From Patiria pectinifera (taxonomy: Eukaryota; Echinodermata; Asteroidea; Valvatida; Asterinidae), in assembly GCA_029964075.1 (NCBI GenBank), contig CM057138.1, positions 6,318,932 to 6,382,931 of the forward strand: DNA of 64,000 nt, given 5' to 3'. The first letter of the stretch is position 1, and each line of letters starts with the position of its first letter. Made by a program: the position numbers and the translations under genes. Under the pieces are notes generated by a model. It saw only the letters and a program-made list of their open reading frames with translations. It was not told where the DNA came from and did not search any database. This document shows positions 1 to 10,185 of the stretch, piece by piece.

Positions 1-89
1 ACACTAATAATCTATATAATTATGTCTTTGTGAAGTTTCCTGCTTTTGTTACCAGTGGGAAAAACCATTTTCACTGCGGGCACGACAAG

Positions 90-560
90 TCCCGCCCCCT
101 TTTTTTAAATGGATGCCACGCCCCTAAAAGGGTAAATTTGCGATGGCTCCACATCTAAAACATTTTCTCGCATGAATATAAACATCTGTGCCAAGTTTCA
201 CGCTTTTATGCAAAAGTGCACATTTTTTTCACATATCCGCTGGACTATAATAACTATATATAGGTCACTGACCTCTGAAAGGTTACTGGAGGTCAAGTTT
301 GATTTATTTCCACATCTGATTATTATTTCCATGGCCTGAAGACCTATGACATAGGGTCATTTGGAAAGTGGTGTTTTCAGGAACAATTATTATAAATAGT
401 GTTTGTAAAGGTCATTGACCTCTCAATGGTCACCAGAGGTCAAATATGAAATGTCTCCACATCTGACAATTTTCTTCATGGTATGAAGAACCAATATGCA
501 AAGTTTCATGCTTTAGTCACATTAAAGTGCACAATTGTATCACATATATTTGACCTTAAC
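90..560. repeat. Degenerate tandem repeat, about 150-bp unit
   Basis: Related segments recur. 'ggtcactgacctctgaaagg' near 264 returns as 'ggtcattgacctctcaatgg' near 412, each followed by 'aggtcaa' and then 'tccacatctg'. The stretch 'aagtttcacgctttta' near 203 returns as 'aagtttcatgcttta' near 500. The spacing gives a unit of about 150 bp. No coding signal was seen. Confidence 0.7.
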
Positions 561-699
561 AGCCCCACTAGTATGTTTGCAACCGTCGGGCAAGCCATCG
601 AACTATTTATCAATGGCTGATTGGTCCGTGGGAAAGCCTACGAAGAAATTAAAGAAAAAGTTAAACCGCTGATACGAAATGGCCAAGAGGCTAGTGCGT

Positions 700-800
700 G
701 TGGGCCCGCTGGTCTAATTGTGGTGCCATTAGAGGGCGCACTCTTCACCGTCCACTATCGATCACCGTGGAGCATCTTGGGCCAAGACTACCACCGGACC
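700..800. repeat. Dispersed repeat shared in opposite orientation with 28.04-28.11 kb
   Basis: The stretch from 'ttgtggtgccattagagggc' through 'gatcaccgtgg' to 'cttgggccaagacta' is the reverse complement, with few changes, of 28041-28110. It is a fragment of the element annotated at 28041-29003 and carries a CTCF-like motif at 724-740. Confidence 0.65.
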
Positions 801-1953
801 AGCCTCCTGGGCCGGTAGCTGGTCCGGTACGAAAGGGCTTTTTGCTAGCGGGCGAGCTTACCGGGGGCCCTTTTCAACCCAGGGCTGAATGGTCACCGGC
901 CCTTAAAGGCCATGTATATTTAATATTAATGACGTCACGATGAGATAACTGTTACGTGAAGCGCAGTGAGCCAAAAGTAATATACATGTGCGCATTTGTA
1001 CGCAGGCATGTCACTCAAAAAGTGACGTCACGGTAGATCTACAAGCCCATAACATTTATAAAACGAAACCTGTTTTATACCTATTTCTTTATATCAGAGA
1101 ATCGACGTTAAATACAGGCCTACGCGTCAGGCGTTGTAAGTTGGGAAAATCACTCTGCCATAATTGTCATTATGAATAGTTTATAGATAACACACAAAGA
1201 CGAATACAAAAATTAGCCTTCTTTTAGTCATTTGTCAGTATCCCCGTTATTAATGTAAAAATTATGAACATTGAAATTAATGATTACAGTTTGAATAACG
1301 GCAATAACGTACCGGTACATGTTTCGTTTTCTGAGCTGTCAGGTATATTTTGACGTGACAAGTTGCTGACTTGGTATTCTTCGATAAGTAAAGAAATGAC
1401 TGACGTCCACCAATGGGTAAATTGAAATGATCGACTGTGCAGGAACTTGCAATAACGTTATGTTCATTTATAACAATCCGGCAACCAGTCTTGATCCCCT
1501 AATAATACGCATTCACAAAGACCTAGTTTACCCATTCCTATTGTTCGAGAGCCCGTCTCGTGGCCGGTTTTAAACGGATGGTTTAAGACATGGCTAGCTG
1601 GTCTTAAACACTTTTCAAGTGTCACATGAATTTGGAGTCCCATGAAATCCAGTGCCTTTTATGTTTCATTGGTTGAACGTTCACATTATTCACGTAGGCA
1701 TGAGCAATACTACCAGTGAATCATTTCATAGTCCGAAATTCACAATACACCAGCCCAGCTGGTTTTGCGCGATCGCGCACGCCAATCTCCTTATAAGGTG
1801 TTGTAGAGGGACATTCCACATTATAGTCAGAGAGGTGGTTCATATAACATGAAGTAAAATTGTTGGGGAAAAATGGCTGGCAACGTCTAGTTTTTGACTT
1901 ATTTTGATTTTTGGACAGAAACAATTTAGGGGGTTTTTGACCGAAAGGTATAT

Positions 1954-2480
1954 TAGGTTTTCCCGACCAATTTCCAGAAATGTTCATTCACTTCTGAAAA
2001 TCGGTCATTCGTTTTCGTCTGAATTTGAATGCCCGTCTTTAATCCCATTTCAATTCAAAGAAAGTTCAATCGTTTTCATTGCCCGTGCATTCGGTTTTGA
2101 GAAACAGACGGCCATGCAATTACGTTAACTGTGCATTTATTTACGCAATCATACCTTTTCTATAAATTGATTGCAGGTACAGCTAATTTGATTGACGGTT
2201 CATGAAAAAAGAAACCCCTAATTGTATCTGGTGCCGATGGCATTCAACTAAAAGTGAAATAGAATGGCGAATGTTTGAAATCGCCGTCTAAAAGCGAACA
2301 AGAAGTTTTGTAAACGAATCTGAATAAACATAAACGAAAGGTTCTGCTCAATCACTTAACTGATTGAACTGAAATGGAATCGAATGCTCTGGTATATACA
2401 GCGAAAATGAAACTCGTGTTCAGAGCGATTCTGAAATTCAGTCGAAAATTAATGACCGATTTTCAGGAGTGAATGAACAT
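1954..2480. mobile_element. MITE copy 1, Tc1/mariner-like, 3' end truncated
   Basis: About 80-90% identical by eye along its length to the MITE at 12714-13257. It starts 'ttaggttttcccgaccaat', and its inner arm 'cacttctgaaaatcggtcat' reappears inverted near 2450-2475. The outermost part of the right terminal repeat, present in copy 2, is missing here. There is no open reading frame, so it is non-autonomous. Confidence 0.8.
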
Positions 2481-2490
2481 AGAATGTGCT

Positions 2491-2525
2491 GATAATTACC
2501 CCCGGCTTCGCCATGGGTAATTATC
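2491..2525. repeat. Short perfect hairpin with GGCTTCGCC tip
   Basis: 11-bp perfect arms (GATAATTACCC at 2491-2501 and GGGTAATTATC at 2515-2525) surround a 13-nt tip containing GGCTTCGCC. It abuts the truncated end of MITE copy 1. The tip resembles those of the hairpins at 22.5 and 56.8 kb, whose arms are unrelated. Confidence 0.75.
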
Positions 2526-3033
2526 ACCCATCCAGACTCCAACCGGTCCTAAACAGAGTTTTTAATACATCCCAAACATTACTCCAATTATTAGAGTTAA
2601 TGTCCTTCGAGCGAACAGGAAGACTCGGGCTTTTAAGCGATCTACTCTCGTATGTTGATGAGTCAGTCTTCATCACAGTAACCTAGGTAATGCGCTCAAA
2701 ACGCTATTCCTACGACGAACACTAGATGGACATGGATAATCAGAATATCCTAATACCGTGTGCCAGCACAGAGCAGCTAGCAAATTTGATTTAAAGGTAA
2801 TTAAGGCCTAACATAGTGGCTTGTGTAAGTTCGAGGCGGTAGGAACCGCAAGGCTTTAGGTCTAAAGCGACACAATCTACCGACTGACTGAAATGAGTGG
2901 TTGGGAGTGTATGTAAAATTGTTGTATTTTACGAGTCAATCAATTGACTTAGACGCAATTTTCAAAGAGAGGCGTATCCTCCGCAATGTAATTTTACGTA
3001 TCAAGTAGGAATGCAAGTGATTTGAAACACAGA

Positions 3034-4323
3034 ATGGAGAACATCGCCTCGAATGCAACAGCAGCAAACGGGGTGGTTGCTGAGGATCATCCCGACGTCG
3101 GAATCACTCTTCGCCTCATCGCTGAAATGTTGGTGTTTCTCCTTGGAGTTCCCGGTAACTGCCTGATTCTTCGAGTCTACTGGACCAAGACTCGTAAGAC
3201 CAGCACCGATATTCTGATCAGAGCCCTGGCCTGGGCTGATCTGACCGTCTGCTTGTTGACCATCCCGCGGATTATCGTCATTTTGGCCTGTGAAAATTTG
3301 AATTCCTTTGTGTGTTTCATTGCAGAGGCTGTTCTAGTTGCACTTTCTAACGCAGCTATAGCCTCGTCATTCAGTATCACTGCGGTGATTGCGGTAGAAC
3401 GCTATGACTGCGTATGCCGTCCGCAAAAACGGATTTTCAACACTGCACGGTCTAAGATAGCAGTTTTGGTCGCAGTGTTGTTTGCAGTCGCCATTCATGC
3501 AGGAAATGTTGCCTTTGATATCTGCTTTAGAGTGTCATGCCCCATACCCAATTCTTTGCAGATACACTGGTACATAAAAGTGATTGTACAACCGGTTACA
3601 TTTGTGATTGCGTTAGTGACAATATGTGCAAGTTACGGGAAAGTTTACGCCACTATCCGTAAACACGTCAAGGTACAGCCAGCCCAGGTGCCAACTACAC
3701 GAGACGAACGCAGACAGAGTGATCTGAGAGTCGAACGTCACGTAAACTGCTCGACACGACCGACACCACCTCTGCAGATCAATGAGTTGCCGACACGTGA
3801 ATATGTCGACGAGGCCGTGACGAGGTTTGTAAATCCACCAAGCACAAGTTCGACAACTCGTACAACGTCTCAGCAAAAGAAACCCAACGGTGCATGCACT
3901 GCTGCTCAAGTCGTATCTTTTGCACACCAGGACTCTTCTGGCCCTAGCCAACCCAATGTGATCCCCGAAACTAAAATGGCGTCGAATGACAATACCCCAT
4001 CGCTGAGGCAGAGCCATCCACAGCAACGACACGCCCCTCAAAGGGTCGGTGCTGCCCAACTACAGCGTAAGACAACCAGAATGCTTTTTTTCACCAGTGT
4101 GGTGTTTCTCCTGACCTGGCTACCCTACCTGATTTTCGTTATTAAACAATACTTGTCCCTGGATGGTTCATTCGACAAGTTCGATGAAATAATTAGGGAA
4201 CTTTCAATCACTCTTTTGATCAACTGTGTAGTTAACCCGCTGATATACGGAATCGCAAACAGGCGATTCAGGAAAGACTGCAAAGAGGTGATCCGCAAAA
4301 TCAAATGCTTCAAATGCAGATAA
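3034..4323 (+). CDS. Class A (rhodopsin-family) G-protein-coupled receptor, intronless
   Basis: A 429-aa seven-helix receptor for an unknown ligand, expected at the plasma membrane. Visible marks are an N-terminal glycosylation site (N7-A-T), GN42 in TM1, LAWAD69 in TM2, ERY at 122-124 in place of DRY, TWLPY in TM6 and NPLIY at 401-405, followed by a basic Cys-containing tail (KCFKC) that could be palmitoylated. Intracellular loop 3 is long (about 140 residues) and rich in S, T, P and Q. The start is the ATG at 3034. The frame is open back to a TAA at 2989, but the only other possible start is a TTG at 3022, unlikely in an animal. The likely TM3 cysteine (C94) lies 29 residues before R123, against the usual 25. 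An AATAAA follows at 4361. The family is certain, but no subfamily was recognised; peptide-receptor-like orphans of marine deuterostomes are the closest in feel. Confidence 0.92.
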   Translation: MENIASNATAANGVVAEDHPDVGITLRLIAEMLVFLLGVPGNCLILRVYWTKTRKTSTDILIRALAWADLTVCLLTIPRIIVILACENLNSFVCFIAEAVLVALSNAAIASSFSITAVIAVERYDCVCRPQKRIFNTARSKIAVLVAVLFAVAIHAGNVAFDICFRVSCPIPNSLQIHWYIKVIVQPVTFVIALVTICASYGKVYATIRKHVKVQPAQVPTTRDERRQSDLRVERHVNCSTRPTPPLQINELPTREYVDEAVTRFVNPPSTSSTTRTTSQQKKPNGACTAAQVVSFAHQDSSGPSQPNVIPETKMASNDNTPSLRQSHPQQRHAPQRVGAAQLQRKTTRMLFFTSVVFLLTWLPYLIFVIKQYLSLDGSFDKFDEIIRELSITLLINCVVNPLIYGIANRRFRKDCKEVIRKIKCFKCR

Positions 4324-4360
4324 ACTGTAGATTACTCTTATATAAGAACGACAGGCACTA

Positions 4361-4366
4361 AATAAA
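4361..4366 (+). promoter_or_regulatory. Polyadenylation signal AATAAA of the GPCR gene
   Basis: Perfect AATAAA 38 nt after the GPCR stop codon on the same strand. A second A-rich 'aaataaaa' follows near 4413. Position and match make it the likely 3'-end signal. Confidence 0.6.
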
Positions 4367-4685
4367 CAGAATCACTGCTCTCGGACAAACATAACAATAT
4401 GTAGAAATCTGTAAAATAAAAAACGTCATGACGACTATGCATATTCCTCGTTTTCATGACGTCTTAACGAATAATAATTTATGCATGACCTGTACATTTA
4501 GTGCAAAGGTGTGATAAGGTCACAATTATTAGGTATAATAATTAAAGCCCATAACATTTTAGACTTGAGGACAAGTCGCTAGAAAGTCGAGGTTTGTCTG
4601 TTGGCGCCCCCAATATGTACTAGCTCGGCGCTGTAATGTGTATTATTGCTGGCCTCGACATCATACACGATATTTGGGTCGAGGA

Positions 4686-5633
4686 CAGTGGCGTAGCCAG
4701 GACTTTTTCAGTGGGGGGGGGCGCTGGGGGGGGGGGGCTGGAACATTTCATGGGGGCGTCATGCAGGGGCGTCAATCGCTTCTCAAAAGTGGGGGGGACA
4801 TACCTTGATCAGAACTGATGCGAGCGCGAAGCGCGAAGCCCTTACGGCGTGGGGGTTCGGGGCCCGCTGAAGGGCCCCGAAAAAAATTGGATTCTAGATG
4901 TTCTGTGGTGTGATCTGAAGCAATTTCTTACCACTTTCCTCCATGCTTTAACTAATATTTTCTTAGCAAAAGAGAATTATTTGAACATCGTTTTCGAAGT
5001 TGGAGTCACTGAATCAGCTATCTGTATTCTTAGCTATAGGCGTGGGGTTCGGGCCCGCTTAAGGGCCCCGAAAAAAATGGATTCTCGATGCTCTGTGGTG
5101 TGATCTGATTTCTTACCACTTTAACCAATAATTATCTTTGCACAAAAGATAATAATTTAAATATAATTTTCGAGATTTCCTCAGCTAAAGGCATAAGAAA
5201 ATTTGTTGAACATTGTTTTCGAGGTTGGAGTCATTGAATCAGCTACCAGAATTCTGAGCTACAGGCGTGGGGTTCGGGGCCCGCTTAAGGGCCCCGACAA
5301 ATTTTGGATTCTAAATGCTCTGTGGTGCTATCTGAGGCAAATTCTGACCACTTTAACCAATATTTTCTAAGCAAAAGATACATTGTAGTACATAATAGGG
5401 CCCTGTAAATGAGACACGAGTTCAAAAATCTGGGGGGGGGGGCATTTGATATTGTGTCCCCCACCCTTCAAAAAGTGGGGGGGGGGACCTGTCCCCCCAG
5501 GACTGACGCCCATGGCGTAATGTAGATCAATGATAATTTTTTTAGAAACTCAAAATCTCAGTGGGGGGGGGGGCGACTGAAAGGGCGACAAGGTATCATG
5601 GGGGCTGTCGCTTCCCCCGTGGCTACGCCACTG
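4686..5633. mobile_element. hAT-like non-autonomous element, CAGTGGCGTAGCCA termini
   Basis: Starts CAGTGGCGTAGCCA at 4686 and ends with the inverted TGGCTACGCCACTG at 5620-5633. Poly-G/poly-C runs lie inside each end. The CAG...CTG termini are typical of hAT-superfamily MITEs. No matching 8-bp target duplication was found. The centre is built of three diverged repeats (see 4847-5330). Fragments with the same ends occur at 5922-6036, 10994-11087, 46029-46201 and 59693-59755. Confidence 0.75.
4847..5330. repeat. Three internal tandem units of about 190-230 bp
   Basis: The motif 'gcgtgggggttcggggcccg', then 'agggccccgaaaaaa' and 'ctctgtggtgtgatctga', starts near 4847, 5039 and 5266. Similar AT-rich spacers ('ttttcgaggttggagtcatt') lie between. 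An inverted fragment of the same unit occurs near 53760-53800. Confidence 0.75.
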
Positions 5634-5921
5634 ATTTTAAGGAATTGTAATTGGTCTATTATTATTATTTAGCTTATATCATGGAGGAAAAAGTTTGTGC
5701 GTGGCCGATTCGCGTGATATCGCTGACTGAAACTGTGTGACCCACGGACCACCTGTCTATAATACGTGTTCCGTGGTGTGAGCAGTGGGTGTTAATACGC
5801 ATTTTAGATTATCATTATGCGCTATGTCACGCCGGTTGTCAGCTTACTGGTCCGCGGTCGCCGGTCGAAGGGTCGTTTCTCAGTGGTCATCATGTGGATC
5901 ATTCGCCACTATTTAGATTTA

Positions 5922-6036
5922 GATCAATGATATTTTTTTTAACTCAAAATCTCAGTGGGGGGCGACTGGGGGGCGACAAGGTTTCATGGGGGAGCGGTCG
6001 CCCCCCCCCCCACGCCCCCCGGTGGCTACACCACTG
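5922..6036. mobile_element. 3' fragment of the CAGTGGCGTAGCCA element
   Basis: 'gatcaatgatatttttttta' plus 'actcaaaatctcagtggggg' matches 5528-5570 of the full element, and the fragment ends 'ggtggctacaccactg'. No 5' end is present. Confidence 0.65.
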
Positions 6037-6330
6037 ATCGAGGATGCACAGCGTCCCCGCAAGTTACTGCCATCCCCACGCTACACATACTGTACCCTGG
6101 GACGGTATGTTGTATCTGTCTATGCTGGAGCGCGGTGTGCGAACTACACCCGACCAATTACCGACTTGATTTCAAGTCTAATGACATCTAAACGAAACCT
6201 CTTTGTATACCCGTTTCTTTATATCAAAAAATTGAGGTTACATATAGACCGCCTACGTCCCACGCCTTGTAATTGAGGAAAAACCACTTGCCTTAATATC
6301 ATTATGAATAGGTTATATAGCAGTGTTGTA

Positions 6331-6478
6331 GGTCTCGAGACCGGTCTCGGTCTCGGTCTCGAGACCACTTTTTGCCGGTCTCGGTCTCGGTCTCGGTCTC
6401 GGGAGTTGTGGTCTCGGTCTTGGTCTCGGTCTCGGTCCCCTTTGGTCTCGATATTTTGGTTGGTCTCGAGTCGAGACC
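6331..6478. repeat. GGTCTC hexamer array, left subterminal
   Basis: Many copies of ggtctc, with a few gagacc in inverse orientation, directly inside the left end of the hAT-like element. The right end carries an array of the same hexamer. Confidence 0.85.
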
Positions 6479-8918
6479 AGCCAAAATGTGAGGGGGGCGG
6501 ATTCCGCCCCGGCCCTTCTAGTGTTAAGTAAAGAATCAGTTTAGAGCAAATGTGACTGCAGTGTGATGCTAATGGACATGTCTCTCTTCACTTTCTAGTG
6601 AGTGAGGCATAGTCCAATAACCATTGCTCCTCTTCTTATTTCTCGTTTTTATTGTGGGATGATCTGTTGAAACAAGCACTTTATAGCCATCCTCATTGAT
6701 TCCAAATACAACTGACATTTAAATCTTATGAATCAAGACTGAAACATTATTTTTACCGTCAGATTTTGTATTTTGAATATGGGGAACAATATTCAACTCT
6801 TTTTCCCTAGAAATATTGGTGATTTTTTCTATTTTCCTTTTCAATTTTCCTTTATTCGTGGAGGCGGGAAAACGTTTTTTTTTCATTATATTTATTAATG
6901 GATATTCATCGATTCGTTGACCGTTAAATTGGTATTAGTGGTGGACAGCTGAATTTTGTGATCTCTTTATTAAAATAGACATGACTTGGGAATAGAGTAT
7001 GCAAATTACGTGAAATGTTCTCAGTTACTACTCCATAACATGTTCTTTATCCCAATTATACATTTTACAAAATGGAGCGTGCCATTTTTTTTATGATACA
7101 GTCACTTTCTTTTTGACTCGCCATGTACTCATCTTTTCATCTGTGATAAACACAAATTGAGCTACTGCCATGGTCACACAAAATAGAGTCTAATTGCCTG
7201 CCTCGTCTCCTTCCTAAATGTCAATTGCATTTGCATGAGTCGAGAAGAATTGTGTTTCATTAATAGCTATATGGTGTTTACGGCCATCACAATAAACTAT
7301 TAATGTATTGGCAATATGTCGTACTTGTTAATCACTAAAATTTTCAAGTAAATTGCCCAGCAAAGTAGCCGATGCAGGCGACACGATGGCACGGTACAAA
7401 ACACAGAGAGGCGTGCGCACTGAGCCGGAATCCTAAAGGTAGCAGACCAGTAAATAAACCTCCATAGACCCCAATGGTAAATGCTCCCACTTCAGAAATT
7501 CGGGAAAAATGCTCACAACTCTCCAAGGTGTTCGAGACACACATCAAATTAAAGCTTATTTCATCATCTTTCTTCTTTTTTTTTCAATTTTTGGGGGGTC
7601 AACTGATGACTTTTAGGAGAAATTTCCATCTGAAGATGATCACCCCTGAAAATAGTCCTGAAACCCATCGCCATTTTGAAAAACGATGCCTACACTCCAT
7701 TGCAAAATAGAGCGCTTTTAGGGTCCAAATTGCATCCAAATTACACAGAACTGCAAGCTCCCAGTCCTGTGCACGGCTTCCACCCATATTTTTTCCAACT
7801 CTCAAGTTCATTGCCCACAGCATGCTCAAATACTGAAGATTTTGAGGGCATGCAAATCGTAATTTGGCCGGCGTAGGCAATTTCGGACGGATTTACTGGT
7901 CTGCACCCTACAAGTACATCTCGCCCACCACATTCAGTTTGTGACAGCGCCCCTCTATTGTGTCGGCCATATTCTCAAATAGGCTAATGACGATGATGAC
8001 GGCGGGCAGATTAACAGAAAATAGATCAGGCAAATATGGTTCATCGATCTTCTATAGTATATGTAATAGTATTGACATTAAACAAAAATAAAGTGGCATT
8101 ACATTTCAGCTTTTTAATAGCCAGGCCTTCTTCAGAGGTAAATGACAGAGGAACAAGAAACAAACACGTAGGGGACACACAAACATGCAGGGTTGGAAGG
8201 AGAATCACAAAGAGGGAGGGGGGCAGACCAATCCATATCTGGCTACCATCTCTCAAATTTTTGGTCTACATGTACAAATCTATATTCCATGACTGAAATT
8301 TTAAAAAATAAATCAATATTTTCTTGCTCCAAATTTTTTTCGAATCAGGTTTACAAGGAGGTCCAATGTAAAATTAAAGTTGCATTTGAATATCTGTTAG
8401 TGGTCATTGCTGAAACCAAGGGTTGGCTGTGGAGTTTAGGGTCCGAGTTTCTATAACAGATGAAACATCCACCTTTAACTTTTTACTTTTGTCAAGTTTC
8501 GACATGACTTGTTCAAGTTTTGCAAAAACTAGTACAAATTGTCGTATTCCTAAGTTAGAGTTTCTTCATCAGATTTACTTTATAGTAGTTAAACAATATT
8601 TTTAAAAAAATTTTTTTTACAAAAGTGGCAAAAATATATGGAGTTCATCAAATAAGGTTTTCCCCTTCTTTAAATTAGATTGTTTCCATTTTTTTAAAAT
8701 TAATTGTGACAATAACAAATTCTGTTGCCATGTTGTAATTTATGGCATGAAGCAAACACGAAGAGCACTCGCATGACACAATTAAGCAGGTACAAGTGAT
8801 TCCTAACTTTCAATCACTTCCTTCACATCCCCATGAACATCAACATCTCATTAAGGGCAGACTGTTCAGCTGTAATTAGTGTCTTGTTGTTTATTTAGAT
8901 TATTGTTATTTATTATCC

Positions 8919-8959
<41 letters not shown>

Positions 8960-9064
8960 CCATTTCGGTCTTGGTCTCGGTCCGCCTTGAAGGGGCCGGT
9001 CTCGGTCTCGGTCTCGCAACTTCAGGTCTCGGTCTTGGTCTCGGTCTCGGACTATCCGGTCTCG
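8919..9064. repeat. GGTCTC hexamer array, right subterminal
   Basis: Perfect and near-perfect ggtctc repeats inside the right end of the hAT-like element, in the same written orientation as the left array. Confidence 0.85.
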
Positions 9065-10185
9065 ACTACAACACTGTTATATAGACAACACACACAAACA
9101 AGTACCGAGAAAAAAAGTGTTCCCTGGTCATCGGCCTATTGTTTTCTTTTAGGTTAAGTCGCTGGATTGGACAGGAAAGCCTAAAAAGAAAGAATAAATA
9201 TCTAGAACTCTGATTACGTCGTTCACCGCAGAGGGATGGGAATGACGTACGGTCAATCGTGTGTCACACTTGAGCATATAGGCCTACATCGAGGCATTCA
9301 GTTCAGTTTTATTTACATATTTCCAGTCTGCGCAGGATTATTGAAATATACAAGAAATAACAATATATAAGAAAATATACAATTGCCAGAAATAAATGGA
9401 GGCATATTCTCGAAGCCGAAGCTTGTAGAGATGTCTTTAAATAATAAATGATTAGAAAAATACTGAGTTAAATGATGAGACATACAAATCGGACGGACAC
9501 AACGGAAAAACAGATATACAGAATGACAAAATAAACTGATTACATGAGGATGGCATTAAACACATGCGTAATCTGGTAAGAAACAATGTACATATTGCTA
9601 ACGACATGAAACAACTATAAATATAACAAACAACAATGAGAAAAGGAAGTTCAAAGCATAGAAAAAGAAGAAAGAAAATGCCATAAGCTAAGTTACAAAG
9701 AGGAAGATGAGGCCGTTGTTGTAGGAGGACTTTAATCCGCCCACGGACGATTGAGTTGTTATAGCTCCGTCAATAGGGTCCCAGTTATTAATATAAAATC
9801 GAATGATGCTCACCGGTAAATTTGAAAATGGGAATTTCTGATGAAAGTTTGAAGAATTGGTGGGCAATAACGGACCGGTACTTATTTTTTTTCTGAACTT
9901 TCAAGCTGATTTTGATGTGACTATTGCTGACGTTGCATTTTGTGATAAATACAGAAATAAATGACGTCCGTAATAATGTGAACATTTAAATACCTGATTA
10001 GTACAGGACCTCGCAGGAACGTTGTATTCATTACAAATTCGTCAACCGGCCATTATTCCCTAATAAAATGCACTAAAAGAATTAGTCTTTGATTTCCTTT
10101 AAACGAGCAGCACGACTCGGGCTTATTAAGCAATCTAGTCTCGTCCGGTGACCAGTCAGTTTTCATTACAGTTATATGGCGTACA

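Larger units (their letters stand above)
1053..2690. repeat. Duplicated segment, copy A (upstream of the GPCR)
   Basis: Matches scattered blocks of 6197-10180: 'acgaaacctgttttatacc' (1061), 'cattatgaatagtttata' (1168), 'aacgtaccggtacat' (1306), 'aatgactgacgtcc' (1395) and 'agactcgggcttttaagcga' (2621). Each has a diverged partner in the same order in copy B. A MITE (1954-2480) and a small hairpin (2491-2525) lie inside copy A only. No coding potential was recognised. Confidence 0.7.
6321..9076. mobile_element. hAT-like element with GGTCTC-repeat termini and 8-bp target duplication
   Basis: Ends are CAGTGTTGTAG (6321) and CTACAACACTG (to 9076), flanked by the direct repeat TTATATAG at 6313-6320 and 9077-9084. 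An 8-bp duplication and CAG/CTG ends are hallmarks of hAT transposition. Just inside each end is a GGTCTC/GAGACC array (6331-6478 and 8919-9064). The interior has only short, unrecognised ORFs, so it looks non-autonomous. A block near 7530-7720 resembles 14150-14300. Confidence 0.88.
6197..10180. repeat. Duplicated segment, copy B (split by a hAT-like insertion)
   Basis: Order-conserved matches to 1053-2690: 'acgaaacctctttgtatacc' (6191), 'cattatgaataggttata' (6299), 'taacggaccggtacttattt' (9867), 'aaatgacgtccg' (9958) and 'cgactcgggcttattaagca' (10113). The hAT-like element 6321-9076 interrupts it. Compared with copy A, it has an extra stretch between 9090 and 9770. No GPCR follows it. Confidence 0.65.

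Noticed and set aside
3022..3033. GPCR start at TTG 3022
   Set aside because: Non-ATG starts are not expected in an animal gene. The first in-frame ATG is at 3034.
3613..4059. 148-aa minus-strand ORF
   Set aside because: Lies wholly opposite the GPCR coding region and has no recognisable motif; a shadow frame.
6321..9076. Encoded hAT transposase
   Set aside because: No frame longer than about 90 codons and no recognisable motif inside the element.
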